64,000 bases of DNA from Psychrobacter urativorans (GCF_904846695.1 NZ_CAJHBR010000001.1:434001-498000); one strand, 5' to 3'. Counted from the stretch's first letter, positions 9,352-17,759 are shown. Notes: generated from the sequence alone by a model not told the origin. Program-made: numbers and translations.

Positions 9352-9365
9352 AATTGTTAACAATT
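9352..9365. promoter_or_regulatory. Perfect palindrome AATTGTTAACAATT, possible operator
   Basis: This 14-bp perfect palindrome lies about 25 bases upstream of the extended -10 box of the lipoprotein gene, so a bound protein would cover the -35 position. Its core TTGTTAACAA is the same as the sites in front of the racemase operon at 11209-11244. Binding of the nearby GntR regulator is inferred, not shown. Confidence 0.45.
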
Positions 9366-9387
9366 ATTAAAAGTCTGATTAAAAAGG

Positions 9388-9396
9388 TGCTATATT
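9388..9396 (+). promoter_or_regulatory. Extended -10 box of the ankyrin lipoprotein gene
   Basis: TGCTATATT fits the TGn-TATAAT extended -10 pattern with one mismatch. It lies about 100 bases before the ATG. No convincing -35 is seen. Confidence 0.4.
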
Positions 9397-9497
9397 CGTG
9401 ATTGTGAGAGCTGAATACATTAGCAATACTCAGCAAGGATTGCTGTCATCAGTTGATCATATGGAACTATCTTTCAATTCAACTGTGAGATTATGTT

Positions 9498-10313
9498 ATG
9501 GAAAACATTTACAGAATAAGCGCTTCAGCCCTTATGGTCGCTATGCTGGCAACGGGTTGTTCAACAACTAACCCTACAACTCTCAATAACCAAAGCACAC
9601 TGGCCAAAAATATAAAAGTAGTGCAAGTACCTAAGGGCGAGCCTGTAGCGCAACCCTATTTTCGCTTTAGTGATGCTAAGAACTTTGAGCTTACTAATAA
9701 AGACCGACTTGCCAACCGCAATTTTTATTCTCAACCTTCTATAGGCGCAGATGCTAAATGGTTCGATGCTCTAAAGCATGGTGATATGGCGACGGTTACA
9801 TATATGGTGGAGAATGGTCAAAATTTGGAAGCTATAGATACGGGCAGTCTTGATCAAACCGCTTTAGGGTGGGCGGCGTTTATTGGTTATGAAGATATGG
9901 TCGATTATTTAGTAGAACAAGGCGCAAACCTATATGCTACTGATAAGGGTGATGCCTACAACGCTTTAAAGTCTGCCACTTTAGGGACCAACGTTCGAAT
10001 CACTAAAAAAATACATCAACTATTAGATGCCAAATCCCCTATAGACTTAGACGATCAATCTGCAGCGGTTGACCGCGAAGGGGAGACCTTAGTCATGATT
10101 GCCGCTAGTAATGATCGTAGAGAAAACGTCAAGTACTTGATATCTCAAGGAGTGAATTTAAACTTAGTTGCAACTACTGATGACAAAACACGCTATGCCT
10201 ATGATCAAAGCGCCTATTCCTATGCCTGCACGCGCAATCTAGTAGATATGCAAAAGCTGCTCGCGGCGAATGGGGCAATAAACCATCGTACTGGTAAGGC
10301 GAGCTGTGAATAA
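9498..10313 (+). CDS. Ankyrin-repeat lipoprotein
   Basis: The first 21 residues form a lipoprotein signal peptide ending in the lipobox LATGC, so the mature protein should be lipid-anchored at Cys21 and exported. The mature part contains ankyrin-type repeats: KWFDALKHGDMATVTYMVENGQ, LGWAAFIGYEDMVDYLVEQGANLYATD, and TLVMIAASNDRRENVKYLISQGVNLNLV. The last segment (YACTRNLVDMQKLLAANGA) is a degenerate repeat. Ankyrin repeats bind other proteins; some exported bacterial ankyrin proteins protect against stress or act as immunity proteins, but nothing here fixes the partner. It has its own promoter and shares a convergent terminator with the GntR gene. Confidence 0.85.
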   Translation: MENIYRISASALMVAMLATGCSTTNPTTLNNQSTLAKNIKVVQVPKGEPVAQPYFRFSDAKNFELTNKDRLANRNFYSQPSIGADAKWFDALKHGDMATVTYMVENGQNLEAIDTGSLDQTALGWAAFIGYEDMVDYLVEQGANLYATDKGDAYNALKSATLGTNVRITKKIHQLLDAKSPIDLDDQSAAVDREGETLVMIAASNDRRENVKYLISQGVNLNLVATTDDKTRYAYDQSAYSYACTRNLVDMQKLLAANGAINHRTGKASCE

Positions 10314-10358
10314 CCGTTAACCGTTTTAACTTGATTATTACTATAATAAATAGCTGTT

Positions 10359-10410
10359 AAAAAGCCTCTAACATACAAATTCATTACGACTTGTGTGCTA
10401 GAGGCTTTTT
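10359..10410. terminator. Bidirectional terminator between lipoprotein and GntR genes
   Basis: A stem of AAAAAGCCTCTA with TAGAGGCTTTTT, extended by imperfect pairing of the inner bases, has A and T tracts on its two sides. It serves both convergent genes. Confidence 0.88.
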
Positions 10411-10431
10411 AGTGGCTAATTAGGCAAAATG

Positions 10432-11148
10432 CTAAATAGGCGTGGCCGTTAGTTGCTCTGATAAACTATAAAAAGGTTGGGCTGTACGCTGGAAATCAAG
10501 CCCAGACTCTAAATGATTGAGATGTTGATCGATCAAAAATATAAGCTGTGCTTCATCTCTGGCTTCTATGGCTTTTACAATACCTAAATGCTCATCTTCG
10601 GCACAGTTAGAAGAGCCTATTTTATTGTATAAGCCAATGATTAGAGTAGTACGTAAAGTCAACTCACTCAAGAACTTCTCTAATACTTGATTGTTAGCGA
10701 TAGTCGCTAAGTGCATGTGAAATTCTCGTGATAAACGCAGTTCTGCTGGCTTATCTCCTAAGGCACGAGCTTCCGCTTCAGCAGTGATAGTAGCGCGCAT
10801 ATTAATAATATCTTCAGCACCAGCGTTCTCAATAACACTACAAGCTAACTTACGTTCGATAGTACGGCGAGCCTCGAATACATCTCCTGCTTCTTTAGGA
10901 GAAGGTGTAGAGACAAAAGCGCCTCGGTTGGGCTGCAATTGCACCACATGCATAGTGGCCAAAGTGGAGAGTGCTCGCCTGACATTGGCTCTATTACAAT
11001 TAAATAAGTCGCTCAGCATTTGTTCACCAAGTTTGGTCCCTGCTGGTAAACGCTGTTCTGATACTGCAGCTGTGATAGAGCTGATGATTGCCTGTTCTGG
11101 TATTTCATCAACTTCTAAAGCTAGTTTTTTAAGTTTTGATTTAGTCAT
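10432..11148 (-). CDS. GntR-family regulator, FCD (FadR-type) subgroup
   Basis: The N-terminal winged helix-turn-helix (about residues 20-85) contains LPAGTKLGEQMLSDLFNCNRANVRRALSTLA and the wing PNRGAFVSTPS. The C-terminal FCD domain is all-helical, with ARRTIERKLA and the metal- or ligand-binding histidines in SREFHMHLA, EDEHLGIV and DQHLNHL. The gene is divergent from the racemase-permease operon, with 140 bases between the starts holding three GTTAAC palindromes. This layout makes it the probable local repressor and autoregulator, released by the imported substrate. HpxS of the allantoin (hpx) system is a comparable GntR regulator beside a racemase, which is a suggestive parallel. Confidence 0.88.
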   Translation of the reverse strand: MTKSKLKKLALEVDEIPEQAIISSITAAVSEQRLPAGTKLGEQMLSDLFNCNRANVRRALSTLATMHVVQLQPNRGAFVSTPSPKEAGDVFEARRTIERKLACSVIENAGAEDIINMRATITAEAEARALGDKPAELRLSREFHMHLATIANNQVLEKFLSELTLRTTLIIGLYNKIGSSNCAEDEHLGIVKAIEARDEAQLIFLIDQHLNHLESGLDFQRTAQPFYSLSEQLTATPI

Positions 11149-11208
11149 AGTTGAGATTATAGTGGGCTAAATCCTTCTTCACAACAAATAATAAAAATAT
11201 TGATTGTT

Positions 11209-11244
11209 TTGTTAACAATAATAGTTAACAATGATTGTTAACAA
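11209..11244. promoter_or_regulatory. Three phased GTTAAC palindromes, probable GntR operator
   Basis: TTGTTAACAA (11209-11218), TAGTTAACAA (11222-11231) and TTGTTAACAA (11235-11244) have their centres exactly 13 bases apart. GT..AC with flanking T and A fits the general shape of FadR-subgroup GntR operators. The sites lie midway between the divergent regulator and racemase genes. Which protein binds is inferred from position. Confidence 0.65.
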
Positions 11245-11288
11245 GTATATTTAGTCTGCAATCAAACAATGATCAAAGGTGAAGCCCT

Positions 11289-11987
11289 ATGAAAATCTTA
11301 GTTATGAACCCTAATTCAACCACCTCTATGACTGACAAGATTGTAGAGAGTGCGCGTAAAACAGTCAGTATAGGTACAGAAATAATCGGCGCATCAGGAA
11401 CAGATTCTCCGGCATCTATCCAAGGCCATTATGACGAAGCTATGTCAGTACCTGGTCTGTTAGCTCGTCTAAAACAAGCTGAGGCAGATGGAGTTGATGG
11501 GGTAGTGGTTGCCTGTTTTGATGATCCTGGTATTGGCGCTTGTCGTGAAGTGTTTTCAGGTCCGGTTTTAGGTATCTGTGAAGCAGCAGTGAAAGCGGCT
11601 AGCATGATTTCGACTTCTTTTAGCGTCGTTACTACCTTGCCACGCTCTATTCCAGTGATTGAAGAGCTGATTCATGGCTACGGCTTATCTCATCGCTGCA
11701 GACGTGTACGCTCTGCTGCTATTCCAGTACTGGCACTTGAAGAGCCTGGTTCGGGTGCGCGTGAAAAGGTTCGTGATGAAATATTACGTGCCGTAGCTGA
11801 AGATAACTGTGAAGCCATCGTATTAGGCTGTGCAGGCATGGCTGATTTGACAGAATGGTTAACCCAAGAAACAGGCGTTCCGGTTATCGATGGCGTCACG
11901 GTTGCTACTCGCATGGTTGAGGCTTTAGTTGGTTGTGGCTTGAAAACCAGCAAAATTGGTGCTTATGCGAAACCTATTCAAAACTAG
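11289..11987 (+). CDS. Aspartate/glutamate racemase family: hydantoin or allantoin racemase
   Basis: This cytosolic, cofactor-free racemase interconverts the enantiomers of a 5-substituted hydantoin such as allantoin. The two-cysteine catalytic pair is intact: Cys76 in VVVACFDDPG and Cys181 in VLGCAGM, at the same positions as in characterised hydantoin racemases. MNPNS at the N-terminus is the substrate-binding motif of this subgroup. The length of 232 residues is normal. It is the first gene of an operon with the NCS1 permease 46 bases downstream. No hydantoinase, allantoinase or carbamoylase is in the window, so the rest of the pathway must be elsewhere. The true substrate is not settled. 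Confidence 0.85.
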   Translation: MKILVMNPNSTTSMTDKIVESARKTVSIGTEIIGASGTDSPASIQGHYDEAMSVPGLLARLKQAEADGVDGVVVACFDDPGIGACREVFSGPVLGICEAAVKAASMISTSFSVVTTLPRSIPVIEELIHGYGLSHRCRRVRSAAIPVLALEEPGSGAREKVRDEILRAVAEDNCEAIVLGCAGMADLTEWLTQETGVPVIDGVTVATRMVEALVGCGLKTSKIGAYAKPIQN

Positions 11988-12033
11988 ATCAGCCTAGATT
12001 TATCAATAAATTTTCTCAAGGAAGGAGAATATA

Positions 12034-13389
12034 ATGGAAAATGTGAGAACTGCTAGCGCATCTGGGGTGGATACCCTTGACCATAAAGGAGTAGGGCAAG
12101 AAAGCCTTGCTCCGCAGACCACACGTATTATGGGTCCTTGGTCTTATCTGTTTGCTTGGTTGGGTGGTTGTGTATCGATTGGCACATTCACTGTTGGCTC
12201 TGGCCTAGTCGGTACATTGAACTTACTACAAGTGGTTGTGGCTATCACTATTGGTTGTACGGTCATTGGTGCCGCGCTAATGATAAATGGTCGTGCTGGT
12301 CACAAGTATGGCATTCCATTCATGGTGCAGTGCCGGTCCGCATTCGGCTTTTCAGGTAACCGTATCCCAGCAATAGTACGCTCAGTGCCCGCTATTGTAT
12401 GGTTTGGCTTTCAAAGCTGGATTGGTGCTGGTGCGTTAAACTTAGTATCGGATACTTTGTTTGGCTACAACAACCTAATAGTGTTCTTTGTTGGTTTTCA
12501 GTTTCTACAAATTGGTCTATCTGTTCTTGGTTTTCACGGTATAAAGTGGCTAGAGAATATCGGTTCAGTCTTTATCATTGGCTCGCTCGTTTATATGTTT
12601 TTTAGTGTCATCAGTAAATATGGTGACGCCATCTCAACCAATCTGATTAACGTCGAAGGTACTTGGGGTACGCCTTTTTGGGGTGCAACTATGTTGTTCC
12701 TAGGGGTTTACAGTACTATGATGCTCAACGTCTCTGACTATTCGCGAGAATTGCATAAGAACGTTGGTCTATTTCGTCAAGTCGCCATCTATGCCAACTC
12801 AATCCTACCAGCAACCCTGTTCATGGGTTTGATTGGTCTAATGGTTACTAGTGCTACTGGGGAAGTTGACCCTATTAGCGTATTTTCAAGCGCCGTTGAT
12901 AACAAGCCTTTATTAGTTATCACTATGATTTTTATTGCCTTTGCGCAAGTGACTACTAACATCTTAAATAACGTAGTACCACCCGCCTATGCATTAATGG
13001 ATATCTTCAATCTTAAATTTAAAACAGCGGCAGTTGTTGTCGGCCTATTGGCATTCTGCACATTTCCTTGGGAATTAGTAAAAGACGAGTCTGCTGCCGG
13101 ATTAAACTTATTCATTCAAACCTATTCAGCATTCTTAGGTCCATTGTTTGCCATCTTAGTGGTTGATTATTATTTCATCCGTAAGCAGAATCTTGATCTT
13201 GATAAACTGTATGATGAAAATGGTCCTTATAAAGGTGTCAATATGGCTGCTGTCATTGCGATGGTGGTTGGGGTTGTGGTTGCTTTGACGTTCTCAAGTG
13301 TTTCTTGGTACGCCGGTTTGATTCCAGCAGGTGGTCTGTATTGGTTACTGATGCTTAAACTACCTTCTGCACAGCGGTTTATGCCATAA
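12034..13389 (+). CDS. NCS1-family permease (cytosine/purine/hydantoin/allantoin type)
   Basis: This inner-membrane nucleobase:cation symporter-1 protein has about 12 membrane helices over 451 residues. The family pattern is visible in the first helices (GPWSYLFAWLGGCVSIGTF), the conserved PFMVQCRSAFGFSGNRIPAIVRSVPAIVWFGFQSW segment, and LLVDYYFIRK-like LVVDYYFIRKQNLDL near the end. A strong ribosome binding site, AAGGAAGGAG, precedes the ATG. Its place directly after the racemase, and the mode of regulation, suggest uptake of allantoin or a 5-substituted hydantoin, as for Mhp1 and PucI; uracil or cytosine are the main alternatives. Confidence 0.85.
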   Translation: MENVRTASASGVDTLDHKGVGQESLAPQTTRIMGPWSYLFAWLGGCVSIGTFTVGSGLVGTLNLLQVVVAITIGCTVIGAALMINGRAGHKYGIPFMVQCRSAFGFSGNRIPAIVRSVPAIVWFGFQSWIGAGALNLVSDTLFGYNNLIVFFVGFQFLQIGLSVLGFHGIKWLENIGSVFIIGSLVYMFFSVISKYGDAISTNLINVEGTWGTPFWGATMLFLGVYSTMMLNVSDYSRELHKNVGLFRQVAIYANSILPATLFMGLIGLMVTSATGEVDPISVFSSAVDNKPLLVITMIFIAFAQVTTNILNNVVPPAYALMDIFNLKFKTAAVVVGLLAFCTFPWELVKDESAAGLNLFIQTYSAFLGPLFAILVVDYYFIRKQNLDLDKLYDENGPYKGVNMAAVIAMVVGVVVALTFSSVSWYAGLIPAGGLYWLLMLKLPSAQRFMP

Positions 13390-13413
13390 ATCTACACCAG
13401 TTAATCGATGTTT

Positions 13414-13453
13414 AATAGTCCCTGCGCTGGTAAATCCTGCGGCGGGGACTATT
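13414..13453 (+). terminator. Hairpin after the permease gene
   Basis: AATAGTCCC pairs with GGGACTATT around a GC-rich inner stem. It lies 25 bases after the permease stop. No long T tract follows, so it is a weak terminator or a 3'-end stabiliser. Confidence 0.5.
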
Positions 13454-13534
13454 GCGTTAGCGGCGACTAAAATGCGATATTTATCAATAGTATTAGTTAT
13501 CTAATTACATGGATCATCTAATGGCACTCATTGT

Positions 13535-13599
13535 CCAATCATCCAATCATCCAATCATCCAATCATCCAATCATCCAATCATCCAATCATCCAATCATC
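13535..13599. repeat. 8-bp tandem repeat, eight copies
   Basis: CCAATCAT is repeated eight times without mismatch. It is intergenic, about 150 bases after the permease gene. The perfect copies suggest recent slippage. It is not a CRISPR: there are no spacers. Confidence 0.92.
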
Positions 13600-13737
13600 T
13601 ATAGTCAATCCTATATAAAAAAGCACAGCCATTACAGCGTGCTACTAATATAAATTTTCCTTGTGTGCTGCGGTTAACCTAATTTTTTATAGGGATGTTT
13701 TAGTCAAGGGCTAAGACTAAAGAGCGTTGCAGGATAC

Positions 13738-13746
13738 TGCTATAAT
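13738..13746 (+). promoter_or_regulatory. Extended -10 box upstream of ald
   Basis: TGCTATAAT is a perfect TGn-TATAAT extended -10 box. If used, transcripts would start near 13753 and carry a leader of about 400 bases into ald. No other good promoter was seen closer to ald. Confidence 0.45.
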
Positions 13747-14160
13747 TTTAGTTGCTTAATCTGGCCGCATTGTGTACAACAGTAGCTAATAACTATTATT
13801 AATTAGTCAAAATCTTAGTAATCCCTCTACAATTGCCATCTCCTCAAAAAACTATTAAAACAGCAAACCCTCAAAACCTATTAGTCTGTCAAAAAACTAC
13901 TAAATTATTAACCCGTCCTAATAACTATTCAAGCCGTTATTATCAGCAGATTCGCATTGTCATCTGCAATACTACCGCCCAACAATCCTATACAACCCCT
14001 ATCAATAGCCTAGTATGCTATCGGCGTTATAGCGCTTTTGTTATATCCAATTCCCACTATTAATAGCTGAAGACTAATCGCTAAGCCCTTATCTATAATC
14101 TATCAAGCAATCAAGTTTTGTCCCCTTATAAAAACATAACCACTAAGCAAGGAGCAGAAA

Positions 14161-15276
14161 ATGAAAGTAGGTATCCCAAGAGAAGTAAAAAATAATGAGA
14201 ATCGTGTTGGCTTACCCCCTAATGGCGTTAGTGCCTTAGTCGATAACGGTCATGAGGTTTATGTCGAAACGAATGCTGGTATTGGCTCACGGTTTACTGA
14301 TGAAGATTATAAAAATGTGGGTGCAACTATCGTCGATAGTGCCGAAAAAGCATGGGCTGTCGAGATGGTCATCAAAGTCAAAGAGCCGCAACCACAAGAA
14401 TATAAGTATTTAAGCCAAGGTTTGACGTTGTTCACTTATTTACATTTAGCCGCTGAGCCTGAGCTGGCCCAAGTATTAGTAGATAATAAAGTGACTGGTA
14501 TTGCTTATGAAACAGTGCAATTGGCAGATAACTCGTTACCTTTACTGACTCCTATGAGTGAGATTGCAGGGCGTATGAGTCCGCAGATTGGGGCGCAGTT
14601 CTTACAGAGCTTTTATGGCGGTAAAGGCATCTTGCTCAGCGGTGTGCCAGGAGTGAGAAGAGGTAAAGTAACCATTATTGGCGGTGGTGTATCAGGTACC
14701 GAAGCCGCTAAAATTGCTATAGGCTTACGTGCTGATGTGACTATTCTAGACTTAGATCCTAAGCGCTTAAAGCAGCTGTCTGAGCTGTTCGGTAATGATG
14801 TACAGACCCTGATGTCCACTAAGTCAAATATTGCTAAAAGCGTAAAGGAGAGTGATTTAGTCATTGGAGCCGTACTAATTCCGGGTGCAGCTACCCCTAA
14901 GCTAGTAGATGAAGAGATGATCAAATCAATGCAGCCAGGCGGGGTAGTAATAGATATTGCTATTGACCAAGGCGGTGTATTTGCCACCACGGATCGCATC
15001 ACTACTCATGATGAACCTACTTACGTGAAGCACGGTATCATTCATTATGCGGTTGCCAATATTCCTGGTGCGGTACCACGAACCTCGACTTTAGCTCTAT
15101 CGAACGTGACTTTACCTTATGTGCTAGCCTTAGCTAAAAAAGGCTATAAACAAGCCTGCATAGATAATCCTGCATTAGCAAAAGGAGTCAATACGGCGCA
15201 AGGTTATGTTACTTATCAGGCCGTAGCTGAAGCGCTAGATTATGAGTATAAAGAGCTAAGCTTATTAATTAGCTAA
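14161..15276 (+). CDS. ald: Alanine dehydrogenase
   Basis: Ald reversibly deaminates L-alanine to pyruvate and ammonia with NAD; it acts in the cytosol. The N-terminal signature [20 protein letters not shown], the Lys and His of the catalytic site ([16 protein letters not shown]), the Rossmann motif [15 protein letters not shown] and the AIDQGG segment are all present. The length of 371 residues is standard. AAGGAGCAG precedes the ATG. The gene is monocistronic with its own terminator. No Lrp/AsnC regulator is adjacent; the long upstream leader may be the control element. Confidence 0.97.
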   Translation: MKVGIPREVKNNENRVGLPPNGVSALVDNGHEVYVETNAGIGSRFTDEDYKNVGATIVDSAEKAWAVEMVIKVKEPQPQEYKYLSQGLTLFTYLHLAAEPELAQVLVDNKVTGIAYETVQLADNSLPLLTPMSEIAGRMSPQIGAQFLQSFYGGKGILLSGVPGVRRGKVTIIGGGVSGTEAAKIAIGLRADVTILDLDPKRLKQLSELFGNDVQTLMSTKSNIAKSVKESDLVIGAVLIPGAATPKLVDEEMIKSMQPGGVVIDIAIDQGGVFATTDRITTHDEPTYVKHGIIHYAVANIPGAVPRTSTLALSNVTLPYVLALAKKGYKQACIDNPALAKGVNTAQGYVTYQAVAEALDYEYKELSLLIS

Positions 15277-15315
15277 TAGTAGGCGTTAGTGCTAAGTATA
15301 TATAAGCTGTAAATA

Positions 15316-15349
15316 AAGCCTACTGATCGATATGATTGGTAGGTTTTTT
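15316..15349 (+). terminator. Terminator of ald
   Basis: AAGCCTACTGATC pairs with GATTGGTAGGTT around a 6-base loop and is followed by a T run. It lies 40 bases after the ald stop. Confidence 0.85.
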
Positions 15350-15461
15350 GCTGTAACGAGCTAGTGAGGCAGAGTGCAGTACAACCCATTTAGTAAAACG
15401 AATTGAGTAACCGCTACTTATTGATAACGATTATGCCTTTGGTCTTTTATTGATAGCCCTG

Positions 15462-16019
15462 TCAAAACATCGATGACAGCCATAACCGTAACTTGAGCGA
15501 CCACAAAGGTTGAATACCTGTTAGCCCTTGCATCATCTCGCCATTTTTTAAGATCACATACGAGGGGGTGACTTGGCCTTGCCAATCATCGAATATCTGC
15601 CCTTGTTGATCATTAATAGTAGTGAAATTATAATTATGCTCAGTTAAGTACTCTGTTAGCTGCTGATTGCTACCTGATTGAACAGCGACAGTGACTACCG
15701 GATAGTCTCCTGCTGCCGCCAAGCGATTTACTGACGGTGATGTGGTAGTGCATATCGGACACCAAGTTCCCCAAAAGTATATTAACGTTGGCTTATCTTG
15801 ACTCAGAGCGGCTAGATCAACGGTATGTCCTTGATAATCTGTCATCTGTAATTGTGGATTGGCTGGCATGACAGGCTGTCGCCACCAGTTAACGGCAGTG
15901 TAAATGACTAAGAAGACAATGCCGTATAGCACTAAGGTCTTAAGCCATGACCATGCTTTTTGTTTACCAGTCTTTTTAAGCTGCAGTTCAGTATTCATAT
16001 TATTGGTTTTTATAGGCAT
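15462..16019 (-). CDS. Membrane-anchored thioredoxin-fold protein (ScsD/TlpA-like)
   Basis: A cytoplasmic N-terminus rich in Lys is followed by one membrane helix (about residues 28-45) and a periplasmic TlpA-type thioredoxin domain. The active site is WGTWCPICT (CPIC), and the cis-proline is in QVTPSYVI. At 185 residues it matches ScsD-like protein disulfide oxidoreductases rather than the cytochrome-c-maturation protein CcmG. ScsD proteins act in copper and oxidative-stress tolerance together with ScsB/ScsC; no such partners are in the window, so the role here is open. The gene stands alone. Confidence 0.82.
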   Translation of the reverse strand: MPIKTNNMNTELQLKKTGKQKAWSWLKTLVLYGIVFLVIYTAVNWWRQPVMPANPQLQMTDYQGHTVDLAALSQDKPTLIYFWGTWCPICTTTSPSVNRLAAAGDYPVVTVAVQSGSNQQLTEYLTEHNYNFTTINDQQGQIFDDWQGQVTPSYVILKNGEMMQGLTGIQPLWSLKLRLWLSSMF

Positions 16020-16049
16020 AGCGGTTATTTTTTTATACTCAATTTTAGA

Positions 16050-16078
16050 TAAAAATAAACGGCTGAATAGTCAGCCGT
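16050..16078 (-). terminator. Terminator of the GNAT-nitrilase gene
   Basis: A perfect 8-bp stem (ACGGCTGA with TCAGCCGT) with a 4-base loop is followed on the minus strand by TTTATTTTTA. It lies just past the stop of the fusion gene. Confidence 0.8.
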
Positions 16079-16121
16079 ATTATTAAAATCTATTATTTAA
16101 CGATCAGTAAAATGTGAATCT

Positions 16122-17759
16122 TTAAGGCTTTTGCGCACGATCTTGTAGGGGCTCACCTTGCAATACACTACCTGAATTCTCGCGAAGTTCGGCACTGCTT
16201 AATTTGCTAGCGGGTACTTTAGATTTTTTCTTCCATTTAAGGCTGAATAAATCATCACGGCGATCGAGTAAGTTATGAACTGAACCTTCATTACGCACAT
16301 GGATAAGCTTGTCCAGATTGACATCGGAGAAAAATACCATTTCAGTATTAGCTGTGGTTTCAGCCATAATAGCGTCATGAGGAAAAGCAAAGTCTGAGGG
16401 TGAAAAAACTGACGACTGCGCATACTGAATATCGAGACTCTCTACTTGTGGTAAGTTGCCAACTGAGCCGCAAATCATCACATAACATTCGTTCTCAATA
16501 GCTCGTGCTTGAGCACAAATACGTACGCGCAGATAGCCATTCTTAGTATCAGTCCAGAACGGCACGAATAAGATATCCATATCGTCCAGCGCCATTAATC
16601 TTGCTAGCTCCGGAAACTCAACATCATAACAAACCAAAATACCAATACGACCGGCATCGGTATCGAATACTTGTACTTTGTCACCGCCTTCAATCACCCA
16701 AGCACTACGTTCATGCGGTGTGATATGGATTTTGCGTTGTTCTTCTACAGTACCATCACGACGGCACAGATAGCTGACGTTATATAATACATCTTCATCA
16801 TCCAGTAACGGCATAGAACCAGTAATCACGTTGACGTTATAACTGACCGCTAAATGCGAGATTTGAATTTTGAACCATTCGGTATAACCGGCTAAGAAAC
16901 GGATTGCAATGTTCTGATCGGTAGACTCACAAAGACCCATAAGCGGCGCGTTAAAGAACTCAGGTAAGCAAGCAAAGTCAGAGTTATAATCAGCCATAAC
17001 ATCTACGAAGAACTCAACTTGTTGCAGCAGCTCTTCTGGCGACTCGACTTCACGCATCTGCCATTGGATACCGCCGATACGTACCTCAGATTTGCGAGTA
17101 TTGGGCTTGTAGTCTTGGGGCTCATAATAAATGTTAGACCACTCAAGCAAGGTAGCAAAGCCTTTTGACTGTGCATCATCAGGCAAATAACCAGTCAAAA
17201 TACGCTTGACGATAAAGCCATTTGATAGCTGAAAAGAGAGCGCTGAGTCATGAATCTCACGACACTCTACAGCATCAATATACTCACCAGGAGTCAACTC
17301 TTGATGGTTATAATAATTGGGAATACGGCCCCCAGCTAAGATGGCCCGTAGGTTTAACTGACGACATAACTCTTTACGCGCATCATATAGTCTGCGTCCC
17401 AAACGATAGCCGCGATAGTCAGGATCAATCAGGGCGTCAAGGCCATAAATGGCATCACCTAATGGATTATCTTTGATGATTTCTTTGAGCCCAATCAAGT
17501 CATCATAAGTATGCGGGTTGGAGAATCTAGCGTAATCTACTCGTACTGACAGCACGATACCTATCAATTGCTCATGGTCGAATAAAGCAATCTGCCCTTC
17601 TGGAAAAGCATCAATTAAAGTATTAATAGTAGTTTTAGACCAAGATCCTCCCAAGTTGGCATAAACTCGATCCATTAATGCCTTTAGTTGTGGATAGTCT
17701 TTTTTCTTTATTTCGGCAATGGTTAGATGGAGGTCATCTAGCTTTTCTATTTTACTCAT
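16122..17759 (-). CDS. GNAT acetyltransferase - carbon-nitrogen hydrolase (nitrilase) fusion
   Basis: Residues 1-205 form a GNAT N-acetyltransferase domain with the acetyl-CoA-binding loop around YRGYRLGRRLYDARKELC (115-131). Residues 225-510 form a nitrilase-superfamily domain with the full catalytic triad: Glu267 in LPEFF, Lys343 in QRKIH and Cys377 in ILVCYDVEFPE. The architecture is known and conserved in several bacterial phyla, but its substrate is not established to my knowledge. A plausible reading is that one half acylates or binds an amine while the other half hydrolyses an amide of the same compound. The protein is soluble, and the gene is monocistronic. Confidence 0.9.
   Translation of the reverse strand: MSKIEKLDDLHLTIAEIKKKDYPQLKALMDRVYANLGGSWSKTTINTLIDAFPEGQIALFDHEQLIGIVLSVRVDYARFSNPHTYDDLIGLKEIIKDNPLGDAIYGLDALIDPDYRGYRLGRRLYDARKELCRQLNLRAILAGGRIPNYYNHQELTPGEYIDAVECREIHDSALSFQLSNGFIVKRILTGYLPDDAQSKGFATLLEWSNIYYEPQDYKPNTRKSEVRIGGIQWQMREVESPEELLQQVEFFVDVMADYNSDFACLPEFFNAPLMGLCESTDQNIAIRFLAGYTEWFKIQISHLAVSYNVNVITGSMPLLDDEDVLYNVSYLCRRDGTVEEQRKIHITPHERSAWVIEGGDKVQVFDTDAGRIGILVCYDVEFPELARLMALDDMDILFVPFWTDTKNGYLRVRICAQARAIENECYVMICGSVGNLPQVESLDIQYAQSSVFSPSDFAFPHDAIMAETTANTEMVFFSDVNLDKLIHVRNEGSVHNLLDRRDDLFSLKWKKKSKVPASKLSSAELRENSGSVLQGEPLQDRAQKP

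Larger units (their letters stand above)
8936..9497. other. Intergenic region ileS / ankyrin lipoprotein
   Basis: This 560-base divergent region contains no gene I can support. It holds a 14-bp tandem repeat at 9000-9051, a perfect 14-bp palindrome at 9352-9365 and an extended -10 box at 9388-9396 pointing to the lipoprotein gene. Confidence 0.6.
13390..14160. other. Long intergenic region with tandem repeat and ald leader
   Basis: This 770-base stretch holds a terminator-like hairpin at 13414-13453, an 8-bp tandem repeat at 13535-13599, an extended -10 box at 13738-13746, and then about 400 bases leading to ald. The part from 13801 to 13920 is strikingly C-rich and G-poor (31 C and 7 G by my count). 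An open frame at 13833-14063 has no ribosome binding site and low-complexity composition, so I do not call it a gene. I see no known riboswitch. Confidence 0.55.

Noticed and set aside
13833..14063. 76-codon open frame on the plus strand upstream of ald
   Set aside because: It has no ribosome binding site, is rich in Asn, Thr, Gln and Ser from the C-rich leader, and shows no domain or membrane pattern.
13800..14150. Riboswitch upstream of ald (for example glycine type)
   Set aside because: The G-poor sequence lacks the conserved purine-rich cores of known aptamers.
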